Notes: generated by a model not told the origin, from the sequence alone. Positions 53,338 to 61,040 are shown, counted from the stretch's first letter. The stretch is 64,000 nucleotides of DNA from Opitutaceae bacterium (GCA_019455245.1 JACFMR010000014.1:37684-101683), one strand, 5' to 3'. Numbers and translations are program-made.

Positions 53338-53360
53338 TGTAGGAGCCTGCTCGCAGGCGA
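53338..53360 (+). repeat. TGTAGGAGC repeat unit
   Basis: A 23-base unit starting TGTAGGAGCCTGC with an internal 6-bp stem GCCTGC/GCAGGC. Close copies lie at 55646-55671, 55868-55893 and, reversed, at 58849-58871. Confidence 0.75.
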
Positions 53361-53368
53361 TCCAGACC

Positions 53369-53422
53369 TGTAGCCGGGGTCGCTGACCCCGGAAGATACC
53401 GGCCTCACCGAGGCCGGCTACA
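53369..53422. repeat. TGTAGCCGG repeat pair
   Basis: A 54-base unit bounded by TGTAGCCGG and its complement CCGGCTACA, holding two inner stems (GGGGTC/GACCCC and CCGGCCTC/GAGGCCGG). The layout is like paired REP units. Confidence 0.75.
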
Positions 53423-53616
53423 GTTTGATGCCATCGCCTGCCAGAGCAGCTTATGTTGATTCGTAGCCGCTTTGGCCGTGCCCTTCGTAGGCTTGGCGAA
53501 GTAGGGAGCGCAGCGATTCTGCTGGCCAGCAGAATGGACTCCCAGCGGTCACGCTTGGCTGAATCTCACTCCGTTCGAATCGCCCTTGGCTCAGGCGCGC
53601 ACACCTTTCAAAACGC

Positions 53617-53685
53617 TGTAGCCGGCCTCGGTGAGGCCGGTCTTTCACCCGTGGCCACGAGCGTGAGTGAGTGGACGGCCTTCGA
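53617..53685 (+). repeat. TGTAGCCGG unit plus GCCACGAGCGTGAG unit
   Basis: TGTAGCCGGCCTCGG with stem CCGGCCTC/GAGGCCGG at 53617-53642 is followed at 53651-53685 by a unit beginning GTGGCCACGAGCGTGAG. Both recur at 58762-58784 and 58893-58925. Confidence 0.7.
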
Positions 53686-53831
53686 ACCACTGCGCTCGCG
53701 CTCACACGCTCGCGTTGATATTATGACATCAAAATCTCCGCGCTCAACTGCGCCGCTCCCTGCGGATGATTTGCATCTACGCATGGATGCGTATGGGGAG
53801 ATTCCCACGGGCATGGTAGGTTCATTCCGCC

Positions 53832-55553
53832 ATGTTTACCAACCACCTTTGGACACCCTTTCGCTCCCTCATTCCGCTGACCGCGGTCCTCTTCCTCGCC
53901 GGCTGCGGCGGTGATGGCGACGACACCGTCAGCAACGCCCCCGGACCGGCCGTTTACACGGCCTTCTCCGGCGTCACCATCGACATCAATCCCACGCTCA
54001 GCTTCCTCAACAACGGGCAGCTGACCTACCTGAACGCCGCCGCCGGCAGCGCGTTTCCCACCGCCGCCACCGCCCTCAACGGCACCTACACCTACACGCC
54101 CGCAGCCGATTATCTTTCGGGCAATCTCGTCGTCACCCTGCCCGGCCTCGGTCAGGTGCTCAACATGACCTTCCAATCGTTCACCACCCAGGGCGGCAAG
54201 GTCACCGGCTTCAACACCGTTTACAACGGCCAGTCCTACAGCAGCAAGGTCACCAGCGGCACGCTCACCCCCGCGGCCGTGCAGGGCGGCACCGCCAGCA
54301 CCGGCGGCTCGGGCAACACCGGCGGTTCCACCGGTGGCACCACACCCACGACTCCGTCAACCGGTGGCTCCACCATCACCACGCCGGTCGGCGCCAACGA
54401 GGCGCTCGCGCCCGACATCCCCGCCACCATGCAGGGCACGCACAACCTGACCTTCACCTACGTGCAAACCGGTTCACCCATCACCGAGGGCACGCAAAAG
54501 ACCTTTGTCATCGGCGCCAAGACCCTCGCGTTCGACAGCAAGACGCTCTCCGGCCCGGTGCATCGCAACCAGAATCCCTACGAGTGGATCTTCAAGGACG
54601 GCGACCTCGAATACGCCGCCTCCATCCGCACCGACAACACGCTGAACGAAATCAACGTCAACAAGACCGGCGGCACCCCGTGGTACGGCCAGTACCGCAA
54701 CCTCGGCGGCTCGGGCTCGTCCGGCTCCAACAGCGGCAGCGGCTCGAACAACAACAGCGGCGGCTCCAACTCCGGCACCGTATCGGCCACCAATACCATC
54801 GGCGCCAGCACGCTCTATTATCATCCCAACACCGCTGTCTCGGTCAGCCAGCCTTACAGTGCCAATCAAGCGGTTGCATTCACCTTCACCGAGTATGCCG
54901 ACGCCACCCTCAACTCCCTGAGCTTCGCCGGCAAGACACTCACCAAGCCCACCACCAAAGCTCCCACACCGCCATACACAACCAGTGTTTTCACCGATGC
55001 CGCAGCAGGGCTCACCTACGAGGTCATCATTAATAACAACACCTCGTTCGCGGAGATAATCGTCTCCAACAGCAGCACATGGATCGGCCAGTTCTCCGGG
55101 GTCAACAGCTCCGGCTCGAACACCGGCGGTTCCACTTCCGGCACCGGCTCGGGCGGCACCACCGGCGGCAACGGCACCGCCAGCTTCGGTAGCAACGGCA
55201 ACTTCGTCGCCGGCACCACCTTCACCCACAAGGTACTTTCCTACACCATCACCCCCGCCGGCGCCGCCGCCATCTCCGGGTTCCCCTCCTTCACCGTGGA
55301 TGAGTCCGTCACCTTCACCGTCGGCTCCGACGGCGCGCTGACGTTCAAGAACACCACGCTCCCGTTCTTCGCTCGCGAGGGGAATTTCAACATCTACCAG
55401 AAGACGACCTCCGCCGGCGGCGCCACCGACACCTTCACCGCCACGGTCGCGTTGCAGCCCAATGTCGAACCCGCGCGCATCACGCTCAACTTCGGCCGCG
55501 CCACCATCGCGCTGCCGCCGTCCATCACCACCTTCACCTACGCGCTGGACTGA
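53832..55553 (+). CDS. Large modular lipoprotein with Gly/Ser/Thr linkers
   Basis: A 573-residue predicted lipoprotein with lipobox LAGC and lipid-attached Cys25. Four beta-rich domains of about 100 residues are joined by low-complexity linkers at about 152-186, 291-318 and 425-449 made of Gly, Ser, Thr and Asn. Domains two and three share a pattern (an L-Y strand, a hydrophobic strand, then W-x-GQ near the end), which suggests internal duplication. No known family is recognised. It would be exposed on the periplasmic or outer face of the outer membrane. It lies between two repeat islands, about 2 kb upstream of the efflux genes. Adhesion, scaffold or binding function are guesses. Confidence 0.75.
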   Translation: MFTNHLWTPFRSLIPLTAVLFLAGCGGDGDDTVSNAPGPAVYTAFSGVTIDINPTLSFLNNGQLTYLNAAAGSAFPTAATALNGTYTYTPAADYLSGNLVVTLPGLGQVLNMTFQSFTTQGGKVTGFNTVYNGQSYSSKVTSGTLTPAAVQGGTASTGGSGNTGGSTGGTTPTTPSTGGSTITTPVGANEALAPDIPATMQGTHNLTFTYVQTGSPITEGTQKTFVIGAKTLAFDSKTLSGPVHRNQNPYEWIFKDGDLEYAASIRTDNTLNEINVNKTGGTPWYGQYRNLGGSGSSGSNSGSGSNNNSGGSNSGTVSATNTIGASTLYYHPNTAVSVSQPYSANQAVAFTFTEYADATLNSLSFAGKTLTKPTTKAPTPPYTTSVFTDAAAGLTYEVIINNNTSFAEIIVSNSSTWIGQFSGVNSSGSNTGGSTSGTGSGGTTGGNGTASFGSNGNFVAGTTFTHKVLSYTITPAGAAAISGFPSFTVDESVTFTVGSDGALTFKNTTLPFFAREGNFNIYQKTTSAGGATDTFTATVALQPNVEPARITLNFGRATIALPPSITTFTYALD

Positions 55554-55645
55554 CACCTGACACCAACACCGGGCCCCGGCGCGTGTGAAGCGCGCCGGGG
55601 CTTCGCCGTGTTTTGACGCTCATGTTCCAAAATCGAAGCGCCGGT

Positions 55646-55671
55646 TGCAGAAGCCTGCTGGCAGGCGATGC
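55646..55671 (+). repeat. TGCAGAAGCCTGC repeat, copy 1
   Basis: A 26-base unit with stem GCCTGC/GCAGGC. It is identical to 55868-55893 and similar to 53338-53360. Confidence 0.75.
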
Positions 55672-55693
55672 GTCCCTACGCCGTCGCATTTAT

Positions 55694-55864
55694 GCCATCG
55701 CACAGGCTTTTTGGGTAGGGCGGGACCGCTGGGCCCGCCGCGCCACGCCATCTGCAATACCGCCAAACCCGGCGCGCCCGGCGGTCGCGCCCTGCCTTGG
55801 CGATCAGGCACGCCGCCGTTCAGCTGTAGCCGGCCTCGCCGAGGCCGGTCCGGGATCGCCCTCC
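55694..55864 (+). repeat. ~170-base composite repeat, copy A
   Basis: It begins GCCATCGCACAGG, holds an inverted pair of about 21 bases (55714-55734 and 55776-55796, GGTAGGGCGGGACC and its near complement), then a TGTAGCCGGCCTC unit and ends GTCCGGGATCGCCCTCC. Copy B lies at 58634-58801 in the same orientation. Confidence 0.8.
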
Positions 55865-55867
55865 ATT

Positions 55868-55893
55868 TGCAGAAGCCTGCTGGCAGGCGATGC
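55868..55893 (+). repeat. TGCAGAAGCCTGC repeat, copy 2
   Basis: Identical to 55646-55671 over 26 bases; it follows copy A of the composite repeat by three bases. Confidence 0.75.
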
Positions 55894-55912
55894 CTCCCGC
55901 CGCGGATTGACG

Positions 55913-57415
55913 ATGTTCATCAGCCGAATTTTCCGCCCACCAACCTGCCTTGAAGGTGGGGCGCGTTGGGACAACGCGCCGGTTGGAGCCGTCACTCACC
56001 GGAAACGGCTGATTGGGGACAATCCGCCCTGCCCTGAAAAACCCCATCGTCACGCCGCCGTTTGGCGCGGTCGCGCCGGTAGGGCCCGACCGCCGGGCGG
56101 GCCGCCATCAACCGCAAGGTGGACGCGCCGTTCCCTCTGCGCGTCAGCCCTTGCCCTGCTGCTGTTCACCACCGGCTGCCGTTCGCTGCCCCACGAACTG
56201 CACCAACGCGAAACCGAGGTCACCGCCTCCATCGCGGCCCAGGCCGCCGCGCTCGCTGACCGCCCCGCACGCACCGTGGTCTGGGCCGATGCGGTTGCGC
56301 TCATGCACGCGCACAACCTCGCGCTGCGCCAGGCCCGCGATGCCGTCACCACCGGCCGCGAACGCCTGCGCCAGGTCAACCGCGATCTCCTGCCCGGCGC
56401 CGCCATCACCGGCAACCTGAACCAGGCCCTCTCGCAGCTCGGCGATCTCAACGGCGACGATGCCGCGCTTTCCGTTTACGGCTTCTTCAACGTCCCCGGC
56501 CTCATCCAGTGGCGCATGCGCCGCTACGCTAGCGAACTCGAACTTCTCCGCGCCGGGTGGGCGCTCGAACTCAAGACCCGCGAACTCACCATCCAACTCC
56601 GCGAACTCTTCGTGCGGTCCGAACTCCTCGACCAGCGCCGCCGTCAACTCGCCCTCGCCCAACGCTGGCCGCAACCCGGTCCGCTCGCGCTCAGCCTCGA
56701 CGCCAATCCGCAGAAACTCGAACACGAAACCCTGCTCTGGAGCCTGCGCCGCGAGGCGGAGGCGCTGCAGGACGCCGCGGCCGAGCTCCTCGGCGACGCC
56801 GCCATCGCGTGGACCCTCGATCCCGCCGGCCGGCCGCGTTTCGACTACGCCACCGCCGGCCCCGACCTCCACGACCTCGCGCGCTTCGGCGGGCTGCATC
56901 GCCGCCTGCAGGCCGCCGAGCTCGAGGGCGCGCGCCTGCGCCAGCGCGGCGTCAAACTCCAATACTGGCCCGACCTCTCCATCAACCTCAGCAGCCCGCC
57001 GTTTTATCAGACCAACGGTTCCTCCTGGTCCGCCGACGCGATTTTCCTGAATCTCGGCGCCTCCGTGCCGCTCGACCTCCGTGGCAACATCGCGCAACAA
57101 CTGCGCGAAACCCAACGCGACTTCGAGCGGCTCGAACTCGAGTTGCGCGAACAGAACGCGCGCACCCTCACCGGCCTCGACCGCGCGCGCGCCTCGCTGC
57201 AGCTCAACGCCCGGCGGCTCCGCCTCACTGAGGCGCGGCTCGACGCCCTGCGCGCGCTGCCCGTCGCCCAAAGCCCCGCGCGCACGCGCGACAACCTCGA
57301 GCGCCTGCTCGCCCTCGACCAGCAGCGCACCTCGCTCCTGCTCGAACAAACCCAGCTCGAAGCCCTCTTCTGGCTGCTCGACGAATCCCGCTGGCCCGCC
57401 CCCGCCCAACCATGA
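55913..57415 (+). CDS. TolC-like outer membrane efflux lipoprotein, start unclear
   Basis: The C-terminal about 410 residues are a TolC/OEP-type protein: long alpha-helical coiled coils with heptads (LHRRLQAAELEGARLRQRG, RASLQLNARRLRLTEARLD) and short beta parts such as YWPDLSINLSSPPF. It would form the outer membrane channel of a tripartite pump. A lipoprotein signal (RRSLCASALALLLFTTGC, Cys codon at 56177) is clear, yet no ATG, GTG or TTG lies in frame between 55913 and that signal. A start at 55913 would place about 80 residues, partly encoded by repeats, before the signal. A non-standard start, a frameshift or repeat insertion are possible. It is followed by an HlyD-like gene. Confidence 0.65.
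   Translation: MFISRIFRPPTCLEGGARWDNAPVGAVTHRKRLIGDNPPCPEKPHRHAAVWRGRAGRARPPGGPPSTARWTRRSLCASALALLLFTTGCRSLPHELHQRETEVTASIAAQAAALADRPARTVVWADAVALMHAHNLALRQARDAVTTGRERLRQVNRDLLPGAAITGNLNQALSQLGDLNGDDAALSVYGFFNVPGLIQWRMRRYASELELLRAGWALELKTRELTIQLRELFVRSELLDQRRRQLALAQRWPQPGPLALSLDANPQKLEHETLLWSLRREAEALQDAAAELLGDAAIAWTLDPAGRPRFDYATAGPDLHDLARFGGLHRRLQAAELEGARLRQRGVKLQYWPDLSINLSSPPFYQTNGSSWSADAIFLNLGASVPLDLRGNIAQQLRETQRDFERLELELREQNARTLTGLDRARASLQLNARRLRLTEARLDALRALPVAQSPARTRDNLERLLALDQQRTSLLLEQTQLEALFWLLDESRWPAPAQP
55960..55980. repeat. GCGCGTTG-type palindrome
   Basis: GGCGCGTTG at 55960-55968 pairs with 55972-55980 across three bases. Same stem type as 50896-50917. It lies within the apparent leader of the TolC-like gene. 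Confidence 0.6.
56078..56107. repeat. GGTAGGGCCCGACC repeat variant
   Basis: GGTAGGGCCCGACCGCCGGGC is a variant of the arm found at 55714 and 58654. It ends about 20 bases before the first signal-peptide codons of the TolC-like protein. Confidence 0.6.
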
Positions 57416-57439
57416 ACGCCACTTACCTCATCCTTGTAG

Positions 57440-57459
57440 GCGGGACGCCCCCGTCCCGC
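57440..57459. repeat. GTAGGCGGGACG palindrome
   Basis: GCGGGACG and CGTCCCGC pair across CCCC, in the short gap between the TolC-like and HlyD-like genes. The TTGTAGG prefix is shared with 62296-62320. Confidence 0.6.
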
Positions 57460-57503
57460 GCCCATCTGACGCTCATGGCCCCAACGCCAAACCACCCCCG
57501 CGC

Positions 57504-58631
57504 ATGAACCTCTCGCGCCTCTTCCTCCTCTTCCTCTGCACCGCACTTTCGCTCGCCGCGCTCGACCTGCGCCGCTACCCGCTGGCCGACGAAATCATCC
57601 TCGGCACGCTCAACGCCGAGATCCGCCCCGCGCGTCACCTGCAGCTCAAGGCGCCCGCCACCGGCCAGCTCTATCTGCGGCTGCCGCCCGCGGGCAGACC
57701 GCTCGCCAAGGGCGCCGTCTGGGCCGAGCTCGATCCCGCCCGCCTCGACCTCGAACGCCGCGCCGTGGCCCTCGCGCGCGCCCTACTCACCGCCAAGGAG
57801 GAACCCGCCCTGCGGCTCGAGCAGGCACGCAACCGCGCCGATCTCACCGAGCGGCTCGACGAACTCGAACGCCAGGCCGCCATGCTCCGCCAACTCATTA
57901 AGGAACCGGAACTCGGCGAACTCTACCTCGCCGATCAGGACCTCGACGGCGGCGCGGCCAAGGTGCACACCATGCTCGCCCAGCTCGACCGCCAGGCCAG
58001 ACTGCTGCGCGAGGTGCTCGAATTTGTCGGCACGCCCCGGCAGGAGGGATTGGAACTGCAGGCCCTGCGACTGAAACTGGAACAGCAGGAAATCGAACTT
58101 ACGCGCCGCGAGCGCGACAGCCGGCTCGTCATGCCCTTCGACGGCGAGATCACCCTCGTGCCGCCCGCCCCGCCCGCCGGCGAACCGCTGTTCATCGAGA
58201 GCGGCATGGACCTCGCCCGGCTGCAGGACTTTTCGCGGATCGACGCCCGGGCTGTCATCCGGCGCACCGAGTGGCGGCTGCTCGATCCCGCTCAGGTCAA
58301 GTTGCGCGTCGTCGCCGGCACCGGCGTGCTGCGCGCGGATTTTTTCCGCGGCCTCGCCGAGGAGATTTTCGGCCGCGAGGAGCTCGTCTATTACTTCACG
58401 TTTCCGCCCGCGCAGAAAGCCGCCGCCCGCGCGCTCGTCGGCGGCCGCATCAGCGCGCAACTGCTCGCCGTCCTCCCGCAAGCCGCGCGGCTCGTCCCCA
58501 AGCTCGATCTCGCCCTCGCCGATCCGGAGTTGCTGCGCACCGCCGGCTGGGACGACACCGTGGCACAGCTCATCCCCGGCGCGCGCGTCCTCCTTCACGG
58601 CGACACCCACCTCGCCATCGCCGAACCATGA
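57504..58631 (+). CDS. HlyD/MacA-like periplasmic adaptor protein
   Basis: A 375-residue membrane fusion protein of a tripartite pump. A signal sequence or N-terminal anchor covers residues 1-20. The first lipoyl half is LKAPATGQLYLRLPPAG, a coiled coil spans about 80-210 (RLDELERQAAMLRQLIKE), and the second lipoyl half is RLVMPFDGEITLVPPAP, followed by a beta-barrel domain with FIESGMDLARLQDFS. The C-terminal membrane-proximal domain is diverged. It would bridge the ABC permease and the TolC-like channel. ATG at 57504 begins the signal. Copy B of the composite repeat starts three bases after its stop. Confidence 0.85.
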   Translation: MNLSRLFLLFLCTALSLAALDLRRYPLADEIILGTLNAEIRPARHLQLKAPATGQLYLRLPPAGRPLAKGAVWAELDPARLDLERRAVALARALLTAKEEPALRLEQARNRADLTERLDELERQAAMLRQLIKEPELGELYLADQDLDGGAAKVHTMLAQLDRQARLLREVLEFVGTPRQEGLELQALRLKLEQQEIELTRRERDSRLVMPFDGEITLVPPAPPAGEPLFIESGMDLARLQDFSRIDARAVIRRTEWRLLDPAQVKLRVVAGTGVLRADFFRGLAEEIFGREELVYYFTFPPAQKAAARALVGGRISAQLLAVLPQAARLVPKLDLALADPELLRTAGWDDTVAQLIPGARVLLHGDTHLAIAEP

Positions 58632-58633
58632 GC

Positions 58634-58801
58634 GCCATCGCACAGGCAATCCAGGTAGGGCGGGACCGCTGGGCTCGCCGCAAAACGCCACCTCCGTTAC
58701 GGCCATACCCGGCGCGCCCGGCGGTCGCGCCCTACCTTGGGGGACAAGCACGCCGTTCCGCTGTAGCCGGCCTCGTTGAGGCCGGTCCGGGGTCACCCTC
58801 C
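58634..58801 (+). repeat. ~170-base composite repeat, copy B
   Basis: Matches 55694-55864 in order and direction: GCCATCGCACAGG start, inverted arms at 58654-58674 and 58716-58736 (19 of 21 pairing), TGTAGCCGGCCTCG at 58762, CCCTCC end. Identity is high with small changes in the spacers. Confidence 0.8.
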
Positions 58802-58925
58802 TTCGCCGGGCCTACGGAGGGCAAGCCGACCCCGGCTACAGGTTCACATCGCTTGCAAGCAAGCTCCTACATTTCGCCCTCTCCCTCATCCCGTAGCCAC
58901 GAGCGTGAGCGAGTGGACCGCCCTC
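58762..58925. repeat. TGTAGCCGG pair, reversed TGTAGGAGC unit and GAGCGTGAG unit
   Basis: TGTAGCCGG at 58762-58770 pairs with CCGGCTACA at 58832-58840. Bases 58849-58871 are the reversed form of the unit at 53338-53360. Bases 58893-58925 (GTAGCCACGAGCGTGAGC) match 53651-53685 with few changes. Confidence 0.7.
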
Positions 58926-58953
58926 GACTCGCTGATTCCCGTCACCCCCCCGC

Positions 58954-59610
58954 ATGACCGCCATCACCTGCGAAAATCTCGGCTTCGCCTACGGTCGCAC
59001 GCCCGTGCTCGACGCGTTCGACGCCACCTTCCGCCCCGGCCTCACGCTGATCAAAGGCTTCTCCGGCTGCGGCAAAAGCACGCTGCTCAAACTCGTCGCC
59101 GGCTACCTGCGGCCCACCGCCGGCCGCATTGTGCTGCCCGGCGACACGCGCCACGGCGCGGCCTTTCAACGCCGCGACCTCGGTTTCGTTTTTCAACAGC
59201 TCAACCTCCTCCCGCTCGCCAGCGTGCGGCGCAATCTCGCGCTCGTCGGCGCCCTCGCCGGGCTGCCGGCCGCCACCACCGACGCCCGCATCGACAAATA
59301 CCTCGCGCTGCTCGGGCTCGAGGCCTTCGCCGATCGCGATCCCGGCTCGCTCTCCGGCGGCCAACAACAGCGCGCCGCCATTGCCCGCGCCCTCATCAAG
59401 GAGCCCGCGGTGTTTCTGCTCGACGAACCCACCTCGGGTTTGGACGACCTCAACTGCCGCGTCATCATGAACCTGCTCGGCGCGCACCTGCCCGCCGGCT
59501 GCATCTGCCTGGTCGCCACGCACGACTGGCGCCTGAACGCCCTGCCGCATGAAAGCCTGGATTTTAACCGCTTTCTACCTGTGGAAAGACATCTGGTCGC
59601 GCTGGCTTGA
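58954..59610 (+). CDS. ABC transporter ATPase, MacB/LolD type
   Basis: A 218-residue ABC ATPase. Walker A GFSGCGKST, Q-loop FVFQQLNLLP, signature LSGGQQQR, Walker B VFLLDEPTSGLDD and switch His in VATHDWR are all intact, so it should hydrolyse ATP. The size and LNLLP motif fit the MacB/LolD (MFP-dependent or lipoprotein) group. It overlaps the following permease by 62 bases. Together with the adaptor and TolC-like proteins it forms a MacAB-TolC-like set whose ATPase and permease are separate chains. Confidence 0.93.
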   Translation: MTAITCENLGFAYGRTPVLDAFDATFRPGLTLIKGFSGCGKSTLLKLVAGYLRPTAGRIVLPGDTRHGAAFQRRDLGFVFQQLNLLPLASVRRNLALVGALAGLPAATTDARIDKYLALLGLEAFADRDPGSLSGGQQQRAAIARALIKEPAVFLLDEPTSGLDDLNCRVIMNLLGAHLPAGCICLVATHDWRLNALPHESLDFNRFLPVERHLVALA

Positions 59611-60688
59611 GACACCCGGTGCGGTGCTCGCCCGGCTCGCGGTCGGCGCCCTCCTCGCCGGTCTCATGCTGCTCGCACAGGCCGCGCTGCTGCTCGCGGA
59701 ACGCTCGCTGGAGATCCGCGTCGCGCGCCTCGGCGCGCAGGTGCTCGCCGTCACCGAAACCGTCACCGGCGATCCCCACGCCCGCCCTGCGCTCGGGCAA
59801 TTGCTCGACCCCGCAGCCGAACACGCCGATCTCATCGCGCTGCGCCAGGTGGCGGTGCCGGCGGAGGACGAGTTCGGCCGCGATCTGCTCGTGCTGGTTT
59901 ACGGCGACGAATCCCTGCCCGCGCTCGCCCCGCTGCTCGCCGCCGCGCCCGCGGCCGCCGTGCATGTCATCAACCCGCGGCTGCCCGTCGGCCTGCCGCT
60001 GCGCGTGACGCTGGACGGTCGCGATTATGCCTCCGCCGTGCTGCCCGCGCCCGCCTGGCTCCAACGCCACGGCGCCAACCAGCCGCTCGTGCTCGTGCCC
60101 GCGACCATCGGCGCTGATTGGTTCAGCACCGGCTGGTTCGAGACCGCGCTGCTCATCAACCGCACCGGCGATCTGCCCGCCCTCGCCGCGGCCGTCCGCG
60201 CGATTCTGCAGTGGGAAAACCGCACCCACGCGCAGGTGCAGAGCCCCGAGGCGCTGCTCAACGAACTCGCCGACCTGCGCCGACTGCAGCACCGCGCCCA
60301 AACCGGTGCGGGCCTCCTCGGCGGCCTCGTGGTCGCGCTCGTCTTCGGTTCCATCGCCGTGCTCGAATACCGACAGAACCGCTTCGTCGCCGCGCTGCTG
60401 CGCAGCTTCGGCGCGCCCGCCCCGCTGATCATAATCCGCTACAGCGTGGAGGCCCTCCTGCTCACCACCGCCGCCGTGCTGCTCGCCCTGTGGTTGTTGG
60501 TCAGTCTGCACGGCTGGCTCTTCGGCTGGGCCGGCTTTGAATCCGCGCTGCTGCAGCGCACGACATTCGATCCCTACACCCCCGCGCTCGTCTGGCACCA
60601 AGCGCGCTGGCTCGTCCTCGGCGCCCTCCTCAGTCTCATCCCCGTCGCCGTCGGCCTCCGCCAACCCGTCGGCCACGTGCTGCAATAA
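59549..60688 (+). CDS. ABC permease, FtsX/MacB type
   Basis: A 379-residue inner membrane protein. An N-terminal helix (about 24-50) is followed by a periplasmic domain of about 200 residues and three C-terminal helices (about 255-275, 300-330, 345-370), the FtsX/MacB topology with four helices. The periplasmic region is shorter and more diverged than in MacB. The ATG at 59549 lies inside the ATPase gene with 62 bases overlap; it precedes a typical KAWILTAFYLWKD start. The last 48 bases of the gene are repeated at 62228-62278. Confidence 0.8.
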   Translation: MKAWILTAFYLWKDIWSRWLETPGAVLARLAVGALLAGLMLLAQAALLLAERSLEIRVARLGAQVLAVTETVTGDPHARPALGQLLDPAAEHADLIALRQVAVPAEDEFGRDLLVLVYGDESLPALAPLLAAAPAAAVHVINPRLPVGLPLRVTLDGRDYASAVLPAPAWLQRHGANQPLVLVPATIGADWFSTGWFETALLINRTGDLPALAAAVRAILQWENRTHAQVQSPEALLNELADLRRLQHRAQTGAGLLGGLVVALVFGSIAVLEYRQNRFVAALLRSFGAPAPLIIIRYSVEALLLTTAAVLLALWLLVSLHGWLFGWAGFESALLQRTTFDPYTPALVWHQARWLVLGALLSLIPVAVGLRQPVGHVLQ

Positions 60689-60691
60689 ACC
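60641..60691 (+). repeat. 51-bp direct repeat, copy 1 (end of permease gene)
   Basis: Covers the last 16 codons of the permease gene including the stop, plus three bases. It matches 62228-62278 at 50 of 51 positions; the single change is at 60675. The two copies bracket the AAA+ ATPase gene. Confidence 0.9.
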
Positions 60692-61040
60692 AGGTCGCCC
60701 GCCTCGTAGGGCCGGACCTTGGTCCGCGCCACCGACTTCAAACCGTGAACCACAGATTTCACAGATGAACACAGATTGAAAATGGCTGGCGTTGTGAATA
60801 CGGCCCCGACCACGCCGCCCTCCGCTTGCCGCGCCGTAGTTGAACGAAGGCGGGCCGTCCGCCCTCGGCTTTCCAAACTCCGATCTCCGATCTCCAAACT
60901 CCGAAACAACTCCCCCATCCAACAGCCTGCATCGTTTGTCCGGCTGCACGCTTTGCAGAATTGCACGCTGTCAGGTTATTAATATACAGCAATTTACAAC
61001 ATAACTTGCAAATCTGCTATCTCATAGCATAAATACATAC
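60689..61040. other. Intergenic region with repeats and AT-rich leader
   Basis: 352 bases. It holds a GTAGGGCCGGACC unit (60706-60730), three CACAGAT boxes (60751, 60760, 60770), a tandem TCCAAACTCCGATC tract (about 60872-60906), and from 60970 to 61040 a strongly AT-rich stretch before the ATPase gene. TTGCAA (61006) and TAAATA (61030) are a weak promoter guess. No gene. Confidence 0.6.
60751..60776 (+). repeat. CACAGAT tandem boxes
   Basis: CACAGAT occurs at 60751, 60760 and 60770 within ACCACAGATTTCACAGATGA. I recognise this as a repeat that appears between genes in many bacterial genomes. Confidence 0.65.

Larger units (their letters stand above)
53150..53831. other. Repeat-rich intergenic island
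   Basis: No credible gene in 680 bases. It contains at least five palindromic units described separately: a TCATTCTGAG inverted pair, a TGTAGGAGC unit, TGTAGCCGG units, a GGCCACGAGCGTGAG unit and a CATTCTGCTGG-type stem at about 53514-53536. Confidence 0.75.
55554..55912. other. Repeat-rich intergenic island
   Basis: No credible independent gene. It holds two identical TGCAGAAGCCTGC units and the first copy of the ~170-base repeat described separately. The bases after the lipoprotein stop (55570-55605) show a GC-rich GCGCGCCGGGG run that could be a weak terminator hairpin (CGGGGCCC-like arms). Confidence 0.6.
58632..58953. other. Repeat-rich gap inside the efflux gene set
   Basis: 322 bases between the adaptor and ABC ATPase genes filled by copy B of the composite repeat, a TGTAGCCGG/CCGGCTACA pair, a reversed TGTAGGAGC unit and a GCCACGAGCGTGAG unit. 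No gene. Confidence 0.8.

Noticed and set aside
55694..58801. Composite transposon around the TolC/HlyD pair
   Set aside because: The flanking repeats encode no transposase and I see no target-site duplication. Kept as a repeat finding only.
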